NCBI RefSeq assembly: GCF_040869045.1
Contig: NC_090321.1
Location: 133,539,689 to 133,603,688 of the forward strand
Reading direction: 5' to 3'
Length of the DNA: 64,000 nt
From: Eurosta solidaginis
Lineage: Eukaryota; Arthropoda; Insecta; Diptera; Tephritidae
Shown here: positions 10,530 to 20,838 of the stretch, piece after piece
Numbering within the stretch: position 1 is the stretch's first letter
How the letters are laid out: every line of letters starts with the position of its first letter
Position numbers and translations under genes: made by a program
The notes under the pieces: generated by a model
Seen by the model: only the letters and a program-made list of their open reading frames with translations
Told to the model about the DNA's origin: nothing
The model's database searches: none

Positions 10530-12190
10530 CAGGCCTGGCGATGGCGGAGAGGGAATGGGGGGATTCCCCCGGGCCCGGGGTTTCTCAGGGAGCCCGCGAT
10601 TTAGAGGTACTAAGACTTTTTTTTTAATTCAGGAGAGTATTTAGTTGTTTCATGTGCAAATGTATGTTGACATGAATCCGAAAGCGTAAAGTTTTCGTGG
10701 TGACACTGATGAAGGTTCATCTTCAAAAAGTCTTCCAACAATACCACCAACTCTGTATCAAAGTCCAGATTATTTAAACGACTTCGATATCGGTACCGTG
10801 AATACAGAGTTTTTGCGATCTGAAGAAGTCAACAAAATAATTCGTCGAGGTCAAAAGTGTCCTGTTATTTTTCCACGCGACCAAGTCGTCGCACCAATAC
10901 TTTAAATCGACCTAAAATTTGTTGTTCTGGCGGATATTCGAATTCCAGAATGGAATTCCATGGAAGAAGCTATACGATAAACTGCCATCACACGAAAATA
11001 TCCAAGATCACATTAAATGTTATATTCAATGCGATCTTTACAAAATCTAATTCAAAAGGAGGCTATCATTGATACACTTATCAATGACCAGCTAATCCCT
11101 GAAACTCAAAAGTGGAAATAAATGTTATATAGAATTTTGGACACTATTTTATTTTTGGGTGAAAGAGGCCTAGCTTTCAGAGGCGAAAGTATATATCTTG
11201 GTGAACGAAACGATGGACATTTTTTGGTCATCTAAGATCACATAAGTCAATATGATCCGATACTTAGAGATCATTTGGAGAAAGTTAGGATTTCAGAACA
11301 GCAGCACAAACGTTTATAAGTTCACCATCCCATCTTTCCCCAGACATCCAGAACGAGTTTATAGAAATTTGTGCAAATCACGTGAGGGAAACTATATTAG
11401 ATCAAGGCAAGAGAGCCAAGTATTTTGCTATTATCGTTGACGTTATGCCTGATGCTAGTCACGTTGACTACGTTCATTTTGCGCTTACTCCATTTGAATT
11501 CGAAAGCAACAAATTTTACTCGAATGCTGATTACTCGCCTTGTGCAACCCACAGTCTCAATTTATGTGGTGTTGATGCTGCAGAATTTGTACGGCTGCAA
11601 TTACTTTCTTCGGAGTTGTATAAAAATATTTTACTATTTTCAGCAGTCGTCCACAACGATGGGACATCCTCAAAAAAAAAAGAAAGAAAAAATGTACCGA
11701 GCTCTCTTCATAGTCTTTCAGATAAAAGCCAAATTTGACTACGCAAGCATACGGAGATGTTACCGGCATTTTCAAGTACATCAACAATTTCGAATGTATC
11801 TTGCTGTCCTCAATTTGGTTCAAAATACTGACTACCATTAATGAATGAAACGTAGTTATCCAAGCTAGAGACGCCACCATAGATGTTGAGGTCCGACATC
11901 TAGATGCCTTATTAGCTGATTTGGAGTTGATCAGGAACCAATGGGAAACAATTTTAAACGAATGCAAAACAGTTGCTATTCAATTGAACATCTCGCCAAA
12001 GTTTCCGGACATTCGAAAGAGAAAACCCAAAAGACGTTCTGAAGATAATTTAAATGAGACGATTACGGATGATTCAGAATCTGATTTTAAAAACAATACA
12101 TTCCTGGTGATCGTTGATTCGGTACCCAGCCAGCGTTTTTTGAAAATTTTTATCAAAAAATATTCAAATATCATACCCCTAGATGACTGA
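10530..12190 (+). pseudogene. hAT-like transposase pseudogene (ZMYM1-like group)
   Basis: The signature YSPCATHSLNLCGVDAAEF is encoded around 11528-11590. Other family-like pieces are NDFDIGTVN (10770), QKCPVIFPRDQV (10853), ILFLGERGLAFRGES (11148), HYDPILREHLEK-like text (11245), KRAKYFAIIVD (11412) and VEVRHLDALLADLELI (11886). They occur in the order seen in the ZMYM1-like hAT transposases that are common in insects. Frames change many times and an internal piece before 11520 is missing. At 10530 the sequence caggcctggcgatggcgg followed by a GC-rich run resembles a hAT 5' terminus, so the element may start there. A matching 3' end was not found with confidence; the GC-rich 'ccgggcccagg' near 12702 is a weak candidate. 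Confidence 0.65.
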
Positions 12191-12901
12191 AAACGTTCAA
12201 ATTTAAAAGTATTTTTTATTCCAAAATCAATGCATCGTCGTGAGAAAAGTGTATCTGAAATGTGGTTATTCTTGAATAATCATCTATGATTCATATTTTT
12301 AAACACTTTTTATTCTTTTTTTCATCATATTAGATATTTTTGGAAGATTGTGCTTTACTTGTTTTGGAATAACATTTGATTACTTTTCACAATCATTTTT
12401 TGATCATATTTAAGAACATTTTTCAATCATATTAAATTATACTTTGGAATCATTTGTGAATACGATTATGGTTAATTTTTCCATCATATTTAATACATAT
12501 TAAATACTATATAATAATCATATTTCATCAGCGGATGCAAGCATCCGAAAATTCGAAGGTGAGCTATTTGAACCGTAGACAATAATTAACTTGACCGATG
12601 TTCACACACGACTAGAACATCCAACATCATCTAAGATCAACATCCTAAATAATGGTAACGTGATGTTTTTGATAATCGTAACTTATGGGGGATGTTGAAG
12701 CCGGGCCCAGGCATATCGAGCTTAACTTACCAGCGTTTCAAACACCACAAAACTTCCGTACGCCGGTTCGACACAGTCTGTTTTTTGTGGGAAGACGCAT
12801 CTGAAGAACTTAAGATGTCCCAGGTTAGGAACAGCATTTATATTTATTTAAGTCTTGAATATGTTTGTTTTTATTTTTTGAATTTTATGATTGAATAAAA
12901 T
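12191..12901. other. AT-rich stretch, no gene recognised
   Basis: The left half is a degenerate series of 'aatcatattt'-like words, suggesting slippage-prone sequence. A short perfect palindrome, ggatgcaagcatcc, is at 12533-12546. The ~200 bases from 12692 include a GC-rich head and a 68-codon frame with no similarity I recognise. It may include the 3' part of the hAT-like element. Confidence 0.3.
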
Positions 12902-13322
12902 AATAAAAAAATTTTTTTTAAGTTAAACGGTTTTATTGAAAACTATACTTAAATGAAATAATAATAATACTAAAAGCTAGAAAATAATTAGGTAGGTCCT
13001 ACGTACTAGTAATCACACTCCTCATCAATCTGGGGCGTTGATGAGACAATTAAATAAAAGCGTTGGGCGCGTGAAATTTCTAAAAATGTGAGGCGTAGCA
13101 TAACCTGATTAAGGTTCAGTTGGTCTTATACATGACTATCAATAGAAATTTTACGCGTCCAACGCTTTTATTTAATTGTCTGATCACCGCCCTAGATTGA
13201 CGACGAGTGTGATTACTAGTACCTAGGATCTACCTAATTATTTTCTAGCTTTTAGTATTATTATTATTTTATGTAAGTACTGTTTTCAATAAAACCGTTT
13301 AACTTAAAAATTTTTTTTCATT
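12902..13322. mobile_element. Foldback hairpin element, ~178-base arms and a 65-base loop
   Basis: The left arm (12902-13081) and the complement of the right arm (13147-13322) match with about 13 mismatches in 163 aligned positions. The arms run from ttaagttaaacggttttatt through aaaagctagaaaataattag and gtactagtaatcacactc to taaataaaagcgttgg. The loop is 13082-13146. The whole is about 420 bases and would fold into a near-perfect hairpin. It carries no gene. AATAAA occurs near each base of the stem. The structure suggests a non-autonomous foldback DNA element; no target duplication is clear because both flanks are A/T runs. Confidence 0.85.
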
Positions 13323-13520
13323 ATTTTTTTTCAAGTTTTTATCTTTATTTAATTGCCTATTATTTCTCATTCTATTTAGTTCATTTAGTGACTCAATATT
13401 ACAAGGACTCTTTCCTGACAATTTGTTACAATCTAAATCCTCAATACATAATCCTTCCAAAGACTTTACTTGACTCTGGGCCACGTATGCTTGTCCCTCC
13501 TCTAACTCCAAAATATTTTG
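13323..13520 (-). pseudogene. Pif1-like helicase C-terminal fragment
   Basis: The minus strand encodes ILELEEGQAYVAQSQVKSLE followed by GLCIEDLDCNKLSG. This closely resembles the last conserved helicase motif of Pif1 family proteins and Helitron helicases (GQxYVALSRVxSLxGL), which contacts DNA and nucleotide. Two key positions are altered here (ALSR to AQSQ). The fragment is only ~60 codons, is followed by a low-complexity Asn/Lys tail, and abuts the hairpin element on one side and a minisatellite on the other. It could come from a Helitron or from a cellular PIF1-like gene; a Helitron is more likely in this setting. Confidence 0.55.
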
Positions 13521-13536
13521 ATGTCACTTCTACCGG

Positions 13537-13948
13537 AATGTATGTAATATTTGTTCCAAATAAGGACCAAATCGGACCACAAATACGATTTTTTTGAATA
13601 TCTCGATATTTGCGCCACCTAGCGGCCATTTTTTTCATAGGCCGCCTCTTAATCTTGTATGTATTATGTGTTCCAAATATGAGCCAAATCGGACCACATA
13701 TACGATTTTTGTGAATATCTGGATCATTGCGCCACCTAGCGGCGATTTTTTTCATAGGTCGCTTTCTATTCTTGTATGTATTATGTGTTCCTAATATGAG
13801 CCAAATCGGACTACAAATACGATTTTTATTAATTTCTCGATCCATGCGCCACCTAGCGGTGATTTTTTTCATAGGTCGCTTTCTATTCTTGTATGTATTA
13901 TGTGTTCCAAATATGAGCCAAATCGGACCACAAATATGATTTTTGTGA
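13537..13948. repeat. 117-base minisatellite, about 3.5 units
   Basis: The word cgccacctagcgg recurs at 13613, 13730 and 13847, giving a 117-base period. Each unit also holds 'tgtattatgtgttcc' and 'ccaaatcggaccaca'. Because 117 is divisible by three, open frames run through the array on both strands; I regard these as by-products and not genes. The last unit ends at the LTR that starts at 13955. Confidence 0.9.
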
Positions 13949-14487
13949 GGGCAGTGTTACGAATATTAGCAACACTAAGGGGTACTGCCATCTCTAAGCC
14001 GATGCTAGGCAGTGACTTGATGCACATCAATAATTCAATCATTATGTCTACACATATGTACGTACACGGAGGGAGAAGCAACGCAAAAACACATGCAGAT
14101 ATCTTATCTGAGATATGCAATATAACTGTGGGAGTGTCGCTTACAAACACACGAGCATGAGCTGTGAGAGAAGCTATAAAAATTGTGCATCTGTAGTTAT
14201 AGCTGAGAAACTTATAGCAGATAACCAACTAGTAGATTCTAGAACAGAACCGCCTAGAAATGTCAACGAGTAAACCAAACAGTATAAAAGGCGACACCAG
14301 TAGAGGCGCAATAATCAGTTTTGATTAAGCACGCTATCTGTCGAGCAATAGTAGAGTTATTTATTGTGAAGTACTTTAATAAACACCATTTTGCATTACT
14401 GAATAGTGGTGTTATTTATTCAACAGTTTCGTGATTCGAACTTAGCAGAAGGTTGCAAATAAGAGGATTTGCAGTAAATTCGTTACA
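13945..14487 (+). mobile_element. LTR with residual polypurine tract (family of element G3)
   Basis: The LTR spans 13955 (tgttacgaatattagcaac) to 14487 (ttcgttaca), 533 bases with TG...CA ends. A TATA box (tataaaag, 14283-14290) and AATAAA (14378-14383) fix the plus orientation. It is related along its length to the LTR at 49861-50308. The ten bases before it, gtgagggcag, match the purine tract before that LTR (ggtggagggcag), so this is the 3' LTR of an element whose body has been lost. The flanks do not show a matching target duplication. Confidence 0.8.
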
Positions 14488-14721
14488 TTATTTTGATGCA
14501 GTGCAAATGTCGCAGTTGTTGACTACTTCATTTATAATGCGCCTTAGGTTCGGATAATATACTTTTCGCTTTAGATTTTCATAATTAGGTATGATACCCC
14601 AATGTGCTGATTCCTTAGTGTGAAAACCTGATATGTGTTTTATAGTTTCTTCTTCAGATTCCATGTCTTTAGCCATGTAGGAACATTTTACGAATTTTAT
14701 ATTTTTACCGTTTTCAAACAA
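14488..14721 (-). pseudogene. Integrase N-terminal fragment of G2
   Basis: The reading has the zinc-binding arrangement of gypsy integrases: HISGFHTKESAHWG, then LKRKVYYPNLRRIINEVVNN and CDICTASK. These bear the His pair and the CxxC pair in the expected spacing. The catalytic DDE core is absent because the element is cut at 14487. It would have bound LTR ends in the full protein. Confidence 0.7.
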
Positions 14722-14765
14722 TTCTATCAGTTTCTTATTTACAACATTGTAGGTCGAGTCACTGA

Positions 14766-15016
14766 TGCCAAAAATATAGCGCTGTAAGGTTCACAAGGTC
14801 TAATGTAGTGAAGTACATTGCCCTTCCCAGTTTCTCTAATATACTGTCTATATTTGGAATTAGGAATTTATCGTAAATTGTATTTGCGTTCAATTTCCGG
14901 TAATCTATTACGATTCGCCATTCTTTAGAGCCTGCGTTATTTTCTCTTTTTGGCACGATCCATAAAGGATTGTTATATGGAGAGGATGATGGCGCTATAA
15001 TGTTTTGCTTAAGCAT
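14766..15016 (-). pseudogene. Reverse transcriptase N-terminal fragment of G2
   Basis: The fragment contains MLKQNIIAPSSSPYNNPLWI, then EWRIVIDYRKLNANTI, IPNIDSILEKLG and FTTLDL, the fingers and first palm motif with its first catalytic Asp. After FTTLDL the text becomes unrelated, marking the deletion that removed the YxDD motif and RNase H. Confidence 0.75.
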
Positions 15017-15180
15017 GCCATTTATTTCGTGAACTTTCGGATATCGATAGATTTTAGAGTATATAGGGTTGTTAGTTGTGGTAACGATTTCGTGCTGAAT
15101 ACTATGAGTAGCGTTAGATTCTCGCCTTCCTTGTAAAATAAATCGTCATACTTTATTAATAAGTTTTGGAGTTTTTCACA

Positions 15181-15582
15181 TTATTCTCTATTGAGGTGAT
15201 CCAAATTTAATTTATTAAGTACATCAGTTTGCACTGGCTTTAGCGTACAAATGTTATGAATATCGAAAGGGTATTTATGAAAGAATAGCTTGTTGCCATT
15301 TATTTCAATAAAATCGTTTTCGAAATCTCTTTTGGCTTTCAACGGCCCTAAGACGTTTTGCCCAATGATGGCGTTGTAATTGTTATTATTTAGTTTAACA
15401 ACTTTCCAGGAAATTGTACCAAATTTATTGAATTCCTTAGGGAAAGGTGTAGTTATTTTACTTTTTATTTGGTTGACACCGTTAATAGTTCTAAAATATA
15501 GTGCATCTTCAAGATTTTCAATGGAAAATTGGCTTAAGGTGTTTGGCCCAATAAGACTGGTTGTAGAGCCGGTGTCAATCAA
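15181..15582 (-). pseudogene. Aspartic protease region of G2
   Basis: An open stretch of 133 codons begins at the active site MIDTGSTTSLIG and continues through YNAIIGQNVLGPLKA, the second conserved protease motif (usually IIGxDxL; here Asp is replaced by Asn). The DTG triad is intact. It lies between gag and reverse transcriptase. The protein would release mature Gag and Pol. The upstream part of the domain is in another frame near 15600. Confidence 0.7.
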
Positions 15583-15617
15583 ACAATTAATCCTTTCATT
15601 TTGTATAGTTATTGTTA

Positions 15618-16760
15618 CTATGAGTAAGTTTGAATATCTAGGCTGTCGTGAAAATTTACAGCCTCATCTATACTAGAAATGTCCATGGGTTCAACTCTAT
15701 TATTATTTACATTTGAAAAGTCTGTATACCTAAATCGTGAAGGATTGTTATTATTGCTAGATTTGTTCATACTGCTTTGGACATGGTGTCGCTGTGCAGA
15801 GCTATATCTTTGCCTATGTATATTGATAACTTTTAACTTGAACTTCACATTGTGCAACATCGCTTTTATTAAAAAGAGCAGTATATTTACTGTTTTCTCT
15901 AAAGGATGGGTCACTATTTTCACCAATGTATTGTTGATTAAAATTCGCATTTGTATGTACATTATTTGTAAGATTTGTATTGTTTTTAGTTTTTACTTGC
16001 GGGTTTTTATGCCTTAAATCTATACATCTGGTATCGTCCAGTAATTTTAAGTTTGTATAACGTACAATAACTGCGTTCAAATCATTACTTTCTATAATAT
16101 GAGCTCTAATAGGGGCATCAATTTTTTCTAGCAATATATCTATTAAATCCCTATTTACACGATGTGGCGAATATAATGTTGACTTTTTACTGTCAAACTC
16201 ATAAAGCTCATTTAATTCAAATTTTGCTTTTTCAAAATAACTAAATAATTCTCTTAATTTGCTAACCTTTACCATTCTGCAACTATTGAAGATTTCCCCA
16301 TATGTTCGTCGTGGTCTTAACTGCTGCTTCAAGTGTGATTTGATCAGGTCCCAATCAGCGTCATCTTCTAGTTCTTGAATACTTCTACCGGCATCTCCCA
16401 TTATTTTCTCGTTTCTCAGAATTTGAGTCCCAAACCGTATCAATTGCGGATTATTATTGCATAGTTGTAGTACGTTTTCGACGGACTTGAAAAAGGAACA
16501 TACTGGTTGAGTGCCATATAATGGTCTTATGTGACGAAATTGCTGTAAGACATCTTAGAACTAAGTTGAAGCGGTTGATTTTGCACTATTTCCTGTTGTC
16601 TCTGCATATTTATTTGTTGTTATTGTTGCTTAATTAAGGATTGCTGCTGGTTAAGAGTCACCTCCATTAAGGCCATTTTTTGGTTTAATTCATTAACCAA
16701 ATCTTCCGTATTTGTTAATAAACGATTGCTGTCGAATAAACTTTGTCGATTTTTTTTCAT
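15618..16760 (-). pseudogene. Gag remnant of G2
   Basis: A minus-strand ATG at 16760 (MKKNRQSLFDSNRLL) starts a Gln-rich, coiled-coil-like N-terminus, interrupted by TAA near 16625. A frameshift then leads into 209 open codons (16443-15814) with RFGTQILRNEKIMGDAGRSI, DWDLIKSHLKQQLRPRRTYG and LRELFSYFEKAKFELNEL, the capsid-like core of 17.6/297-type gags. The tail (15962-15618) is basic and rich in Asn and Ser and holds RYTDFSNVNNNRVEPMDIS. No zinc knuckle is present, as expected. Confidence 0.7.
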
Positions 16761-16875
16761 ATGTATGAATAATTGTATGAACACTGTACTTGCTTTGCGG
16801 TTGATTGCAAGTTTTTGTTTTTCTCAATGTAATGGAGCGAACGGTACTATTTTCCGCTTGGAAATAACTGTTTTT

Positions 16876-16885
16876 GACTGCGCCA
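16876..16885 (-). promoter_or_regulatory. tRNA-Ser-type primer-binding site of G2
   Basis: Read on the minus strand this is tggcgcagtc, the start of the sequence that 17.6, 297 and gypsy elements use to prime on tRNA-Ser. It lies about 115 bases upstream of the gag ATG, as expected. It implies that the 5' LTR of G2 ends at 16886 and extends to the right. Confidence 0.7.
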
Positions 16886-18180
16886 CTTACGGATTTACCT
16901 TTTGCAAGGTGCTCCGATTTATGTGGTTCAGCACAATAATGAAAGTTTTAAATCAGATTTGCTATATTTAGCAAATATAAAACTTGATTTTCCACTTTCA
17001 GCAAACCTATTTACCTTTTCTTTTTATGTTTAAATAAAACGACACCTTTTATTAGGGTTTAGTTAATATAGTGTTTCTTTTAATGTAGTATATATTAATT
17101 TTACAAAACACATTAGTTTTTGTTACAAACTTATTTTATTTTCTATGTTCTGCAACTCAACAAGTTAAAAAGCAATCAAAGGCTCATCAATTTCCAAAAC
17201 ATTTTCAAGACTGTTAGTTATGACGGAAGAACCTAACACAAAAAAAGAGAGTTTCCTGTATTCTAATTAGAAATAACATTGATGTTTACAGTGAAAGAAC
17301 TAAATGAAGATATGGTTTCCGCTCTATTGGAAATGCTTACAGCTAACGATTAAGTTATACATATTTTAACATAGAGCAATAGCTTTTACAAGTAACACTC
17401 AACAGATTAACGTTAACATGATTTGAAGCTGGAGTTTAAGTGTAAAAGAAATCAGAACAATGAAACGAAATGATTCCAATAAGAACTGAGAATGATAATA
17501 AGTGATGGTAGTAGTTGTGTGACATACTCATGATGTTAAGAGAGAATGTTACTCGCGCGAGATTCGTTGCTTAAGTCGCGGAGGGACTTTTTAAAAAGGA
17601 ATATATAAACCAAAGGCAGAATACGCTTAAGAAAATCAACACGACTGACTAGGGTGTAACTCTGAATCAAACTGAACTTTCACTTTATTACCATCAATAA
17701 TGAAACTTACAATTTGCTGATAATAATATTAATACTTATTGCTAACTGAATGATATTATTGCTTACTAAGTAGAATTAACTAGCTGTGTACTTAATATTT
17801 TGTTAAATAGCAGAATTCCCAGAATTGCCAGTTTGCAACTTTAATTTAGACCGGATATTAATACTTTTGTTTATTTGTGATTTTTAAAATGAATTGGTCA
17901 ATATCGTCTGCTGCTGACTCTGCACTTATATAACTTGGCGAGCTATTGACCTTATTTGGTAGAGTAGCGGAATAATACGTAACTCGCGCGTTAATTATTC
18001 TGCTGCAGAAGCGTCGTTTATTTCGGTGCCACTACGGAGCCTTCTTAAGCTACCAGTTTCGAAAACCAACGTGGTTATTTCAGGGTTAAGCCAAAAAGTT
18101 TGCAATAATTCTTCGAAAAGTTGATCCTTTATTTTGGGCTCACACCGTGATCCAAACCTTTTCATATAAGCCACGGCATT
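16886..18180. other. Non-coding stretch: probable G2 LTR and unassigned AT-rich DNA
   Basis: The first few hundred bases should be the 5' LTR of G2 (minus orientation), because the primer site ends at 16885. I could not find its outer end. Further right, 17500-17720 has LTR-like promoter features in plus orientation (gaatatataaacc at 17600, then a G+C-containing leader), so a second LTR remnant is possible. A minus-strand frame at 18234-17995 has no similarity that I recognise. Confidence 0.3.
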
Positions 18181-18205
18181 CGTACTACTACAAATTACAG
18201 GTAAC

Positions 18206-19158
18206 TTGCCATCGACGTCTATCGACGAAACCATTCTCGATCAGCTCCCTAAAGTACCTTTAGCGGACTCGAAAATTTTACAAAGCGGTCCAATAGATGG
18301 TTTAATTGGAGGAGATTTATACCCTAAAGTTATGTTTGATGGCGTGAAACGTAGTCCTTATAAAAATCTTTTATCTCAAGAGACCGTGTTCTGGTGGATT
18401 GTCACTGGGGCATCGGACACTGCACACGTCTCTTGCTTTGCTACCAAAGTCTCGATAGGAGAAGATATTACTTAATTCAGATAGTCAGCTTCGTAAATTC
18501 TGGGAGTTATAAGAAATACCAAAAATGAATCATCAGTCATCAGAAGACTTGTTTTGCGAAGAACTCTACGCGAAAACCACCATTCGAAATTCAGAAGGAA
18601 GATATGTAGTGTCATTGCCGTTTAAGAGTATTTATCCCACGGATTTAAAATTAGGTGCATCTTATCCAATCGCGTTGCAGAAATTTTATCGCAACGAAAC
18701 AAGATTGTTAAAAACCCCTTCGCTAAAAGAAGAATATGACAATGTCGTTAAGGAATACCTTGAATTAGGACATATGGAGCGAGTATAAGCTCCAAATTTC
18801 GAACATTCACCTAGCCACTTTTACCTCCCACATCACGCGAATGGCGTCTCGTTAAATGATATTCTCCATGTAGGCCCGGCTCTACATCGGTTTTAACTCT
18901 TCTTATAATTCGGTGGCGGCTGTACAAGTTCGTTCTAAGTAGCGACATACAGAAAATATATCGTCAAATTCTGGTCAAACCAGAACACAGACCTTATCAG
19001 GGGATTATTTTTAGGGATGACCCACAAGGTAGCATTCAAGACTGTCAACTTAAAACAGTCACTTTCGGGATAAACTGCGCACCATACTTGGCAATTAGAA
19101 CCCTTATTCAATTAGCTCAAGACTGTCAGGATTCACATCCATTAGCATCTCAAATTCT
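18206..19158 (+). pseudogene. Protease end and reverse transcriptase start of B1
   Basis: The reading ILDQLPKVPLADSKILQSGP, then IDGLIGGDLYPKVM (18288-18335), is the protease-to-polymerase region of BEL elements. It continues in another frame with LRKFWELEEIPK, and 18525-18788 is open with GRYVVSLPFKSI and EYDNVVKEYLELGHMERV. After frameshifts, the fingers/palm part is readable to about 19150 (IYRQILVKPEHRPYQGIIFR; VTFGINCAPYLAIRTLIQLA). The catalytic YVDD would follow but lies across the LINE insertion and is mutated (a TAA and VYD at about 20863). Confidence 0.75.
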
Positions 19159-20838
19159 TTTGATAGAGTGTCTCACGACTTATTAATTAAAAAACTTGAA
19201 ATTTTGGCTTTCGTTCTACTTTCTTGTCATGGATAAAATCATATCTAATAGATAGAATTAACTATGTTGTTGTTGATGTAGTAAAATCATTTTCATATAG
19301 AGCTACCTCTGAGGTTCCTTAAGGTAGTATCCTTGGTCCTCTATTTTTTGTTATTTTCATCAATGATTGCTCAGGATGTTTTTCCTTGTGTGAACATCTA
19401 CTTTGTGCCGATGATTTAAAAATTAAAAGAAAAAAATATATGACAAGCTGCTCTGATATTGAAATTATGCAAAATGAGGTTAACAAATTCCAGGAATGGT
19501 GTGATCGAAATATGCTAATGATCAATATCGAAAAATGCTGCTCGGTCACCTTCAAAAAAATTAGATTGCCACTCATATCTTCGTACTCTATTTCTGGCTC
19601 TGTTGTAAAATGCCACTTATTTTAGCATACAGCCACACGCACGCATACACACAACAATAAAAAAACCCATTTTTTTGTTTAATTAGTTTATTTAAGTTTG
19701 GCTTTGTTGGACTTAGTCTCTTTAGTTTTCTTTAAAATATGTACACTTTCGTTTTAGTTGCGTTACAAATATTCTTTTGTAGTACACATATTTTTAGTTC
19801 ACCAAACCCGAGCGCGCTTTTACAAAAGTCGCGTTGTTGGCTGCGTGCCGGCTCAATCCAAACTCAACTCAAACTGAAACACTGCTGCTCCTTCAAAAGC
19901 AGCTTTGCCGGTATGCAAAAGTGCATAACGGGAAAATCGCATAATGCAATGGCGTGATAGAGTCGAGTAACGGGAGATTCAGCCAATCAGAATTCTCTCC
20001 GTCATTCGACTCTTTCACCCAGTAATGCCAAGTGCATACATGCATGGTTGCATGCGGGGGTGATGCCAGCTATTTTAGTTTTTCGTTTTTTTTTAGTTTT
20101 TAATTGGCTGACACTACATGACACTACACTGTCCTCAGTTCTAGTTATAAAATCAAAGACCTTGGGGTTGTTTTTGACTCGAATTTCACGTTATTGATCA
20201 CTTGAATTACATCATACCTAAAGCATATTCCTCTCTAACTTTCATTAGACGAAATAGTTCAGAATTTAAGGATCCTTATACTATAAAATTACTGTTTAGT
20301 ACATTTGTAAGGTCCAAATTGGATATGTTTCTATAATCTGGAATCCGTTTTATGAAGTGCATTCCAATAGACTTGAACGTATACAAAAGAAGTTTCTAAA
20401 ATTTGCATTATCCAGTATTAGGTTTAATATGCCTATTCCGTCTTATGTTCCGCCGTGCAGACTGATCAGTCTGCATACTCTTGCCAGTAGGCGATTGATA
20501 TCTGGCTAAGTTTTTATTCGAGATATTCTCAATGGGACTATTGATTTTCCGTTCTTATTGCTTTGTATTAAACTCAATGTTCCAGCTAGAAACTTGCTAC
20601 ATCATGATTTATTTGCTATTGACCTCTGCAAAACTAGGTATGCTCAAAATGAACCAATTAGCAGACTACTAGCGGAATTTAATTTGTTATGTAGAGAAAT
20701 AAATTTAGATATGTTTGTAAATCGGAATGTATTTAAAGAAAAACTTTGTATGTACTATTTTTAATATAATTAAAACCTATGTACGTCCTAGTCTGTAAGG
20801 TTTCTAAACCATAGAATTAATAAATAAATAAAAAAATA
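19159..20838 (+). mobile_element. 5'-truncated jockey-like LINE inserted in B1
   Basis: It starts inside reverse transcriptase (FDRVSHDLLIKKLE) and continues with GSILGPLFFVIFIND, CADDLKIK (a variant of YADD), NEVNKFQEWCDRNMLMINIEK, IKDLGVVFDSNF and a degraded tail. It ends in an A/T tail of taaataaataaaaaaataaa. The 7-base duplication aaattct flanks it (19152-19158 and 20839-20845), and BEL text is continuous when it is removed. It is interrupted at 19604-20128 by a solo LTR. Many stops: inactive. Confidence 0.9.
19604..20128. mobile_element. Solo LTR with perfect 4-base target duplication
   Basis: The segment starts tgtaaaatgccactt and ends gacactaca (TG...CA), 525 bases, and is flanked by ctgt on both sides (19600-19603 and 20129-20132). 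The LINE reading is continuous across the site if the segment and one ctgt are removed. A solo LTR arises when the two LTRs of an inserted element recombine. No internal coding is present. It contains an imperfect inverted pair, agagtcgagtaacgg (19959) and ccgtcattcgactct (19999-20013). A 4-base duplication fits Ty3/gypsy-type integrases. Orientation is not certain. Confidence 0.9.

Larger units (their letters stand above)
14488..16885 (-). mobile_element. Gypsy-type LTR retrotransposon, internally deleted (element G2)
   Basis: On the minus strand, in order: a primer-binding site (16885-16876), gag (16760-15618), protease (15582-15181), the start of reverse transcriptase (15016-14766) and a short integrase piece (14721-14488). 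Most of reverse transcriptase and all RNase H are missing through a deletion near 14805. The left end is abruptly replaced by the plus-strand LTR at 14487. The gag and protease style match 17.6/297/gypsy elements of flies. Confidence 0.8.

Noticed and set aside
12902..13322. CRISPR-like or bacterial repeat structure
   Set aside because: A single large hairpin in insect DNA; no regularly spaced short repeats exist in the window.
13441..13939. Long frames through the minisatellite as a repeat protein gene
   Set aside because: The period is a multiple of three, so open frames are expected; there is no start context and no conservation between units at the protein level.
13955..14487. LTR of the adjacent minus-strand element G2
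   Set aside because: Its TATA box, AATAAA and polypurine tract point in plus direction, and it matches the LTR of G3.
17995..18234. A 79-codon minus-strand frame
   Set aside because: It has no motif that I recognise and overlaps the start of the BEL protease reading on the other strand.
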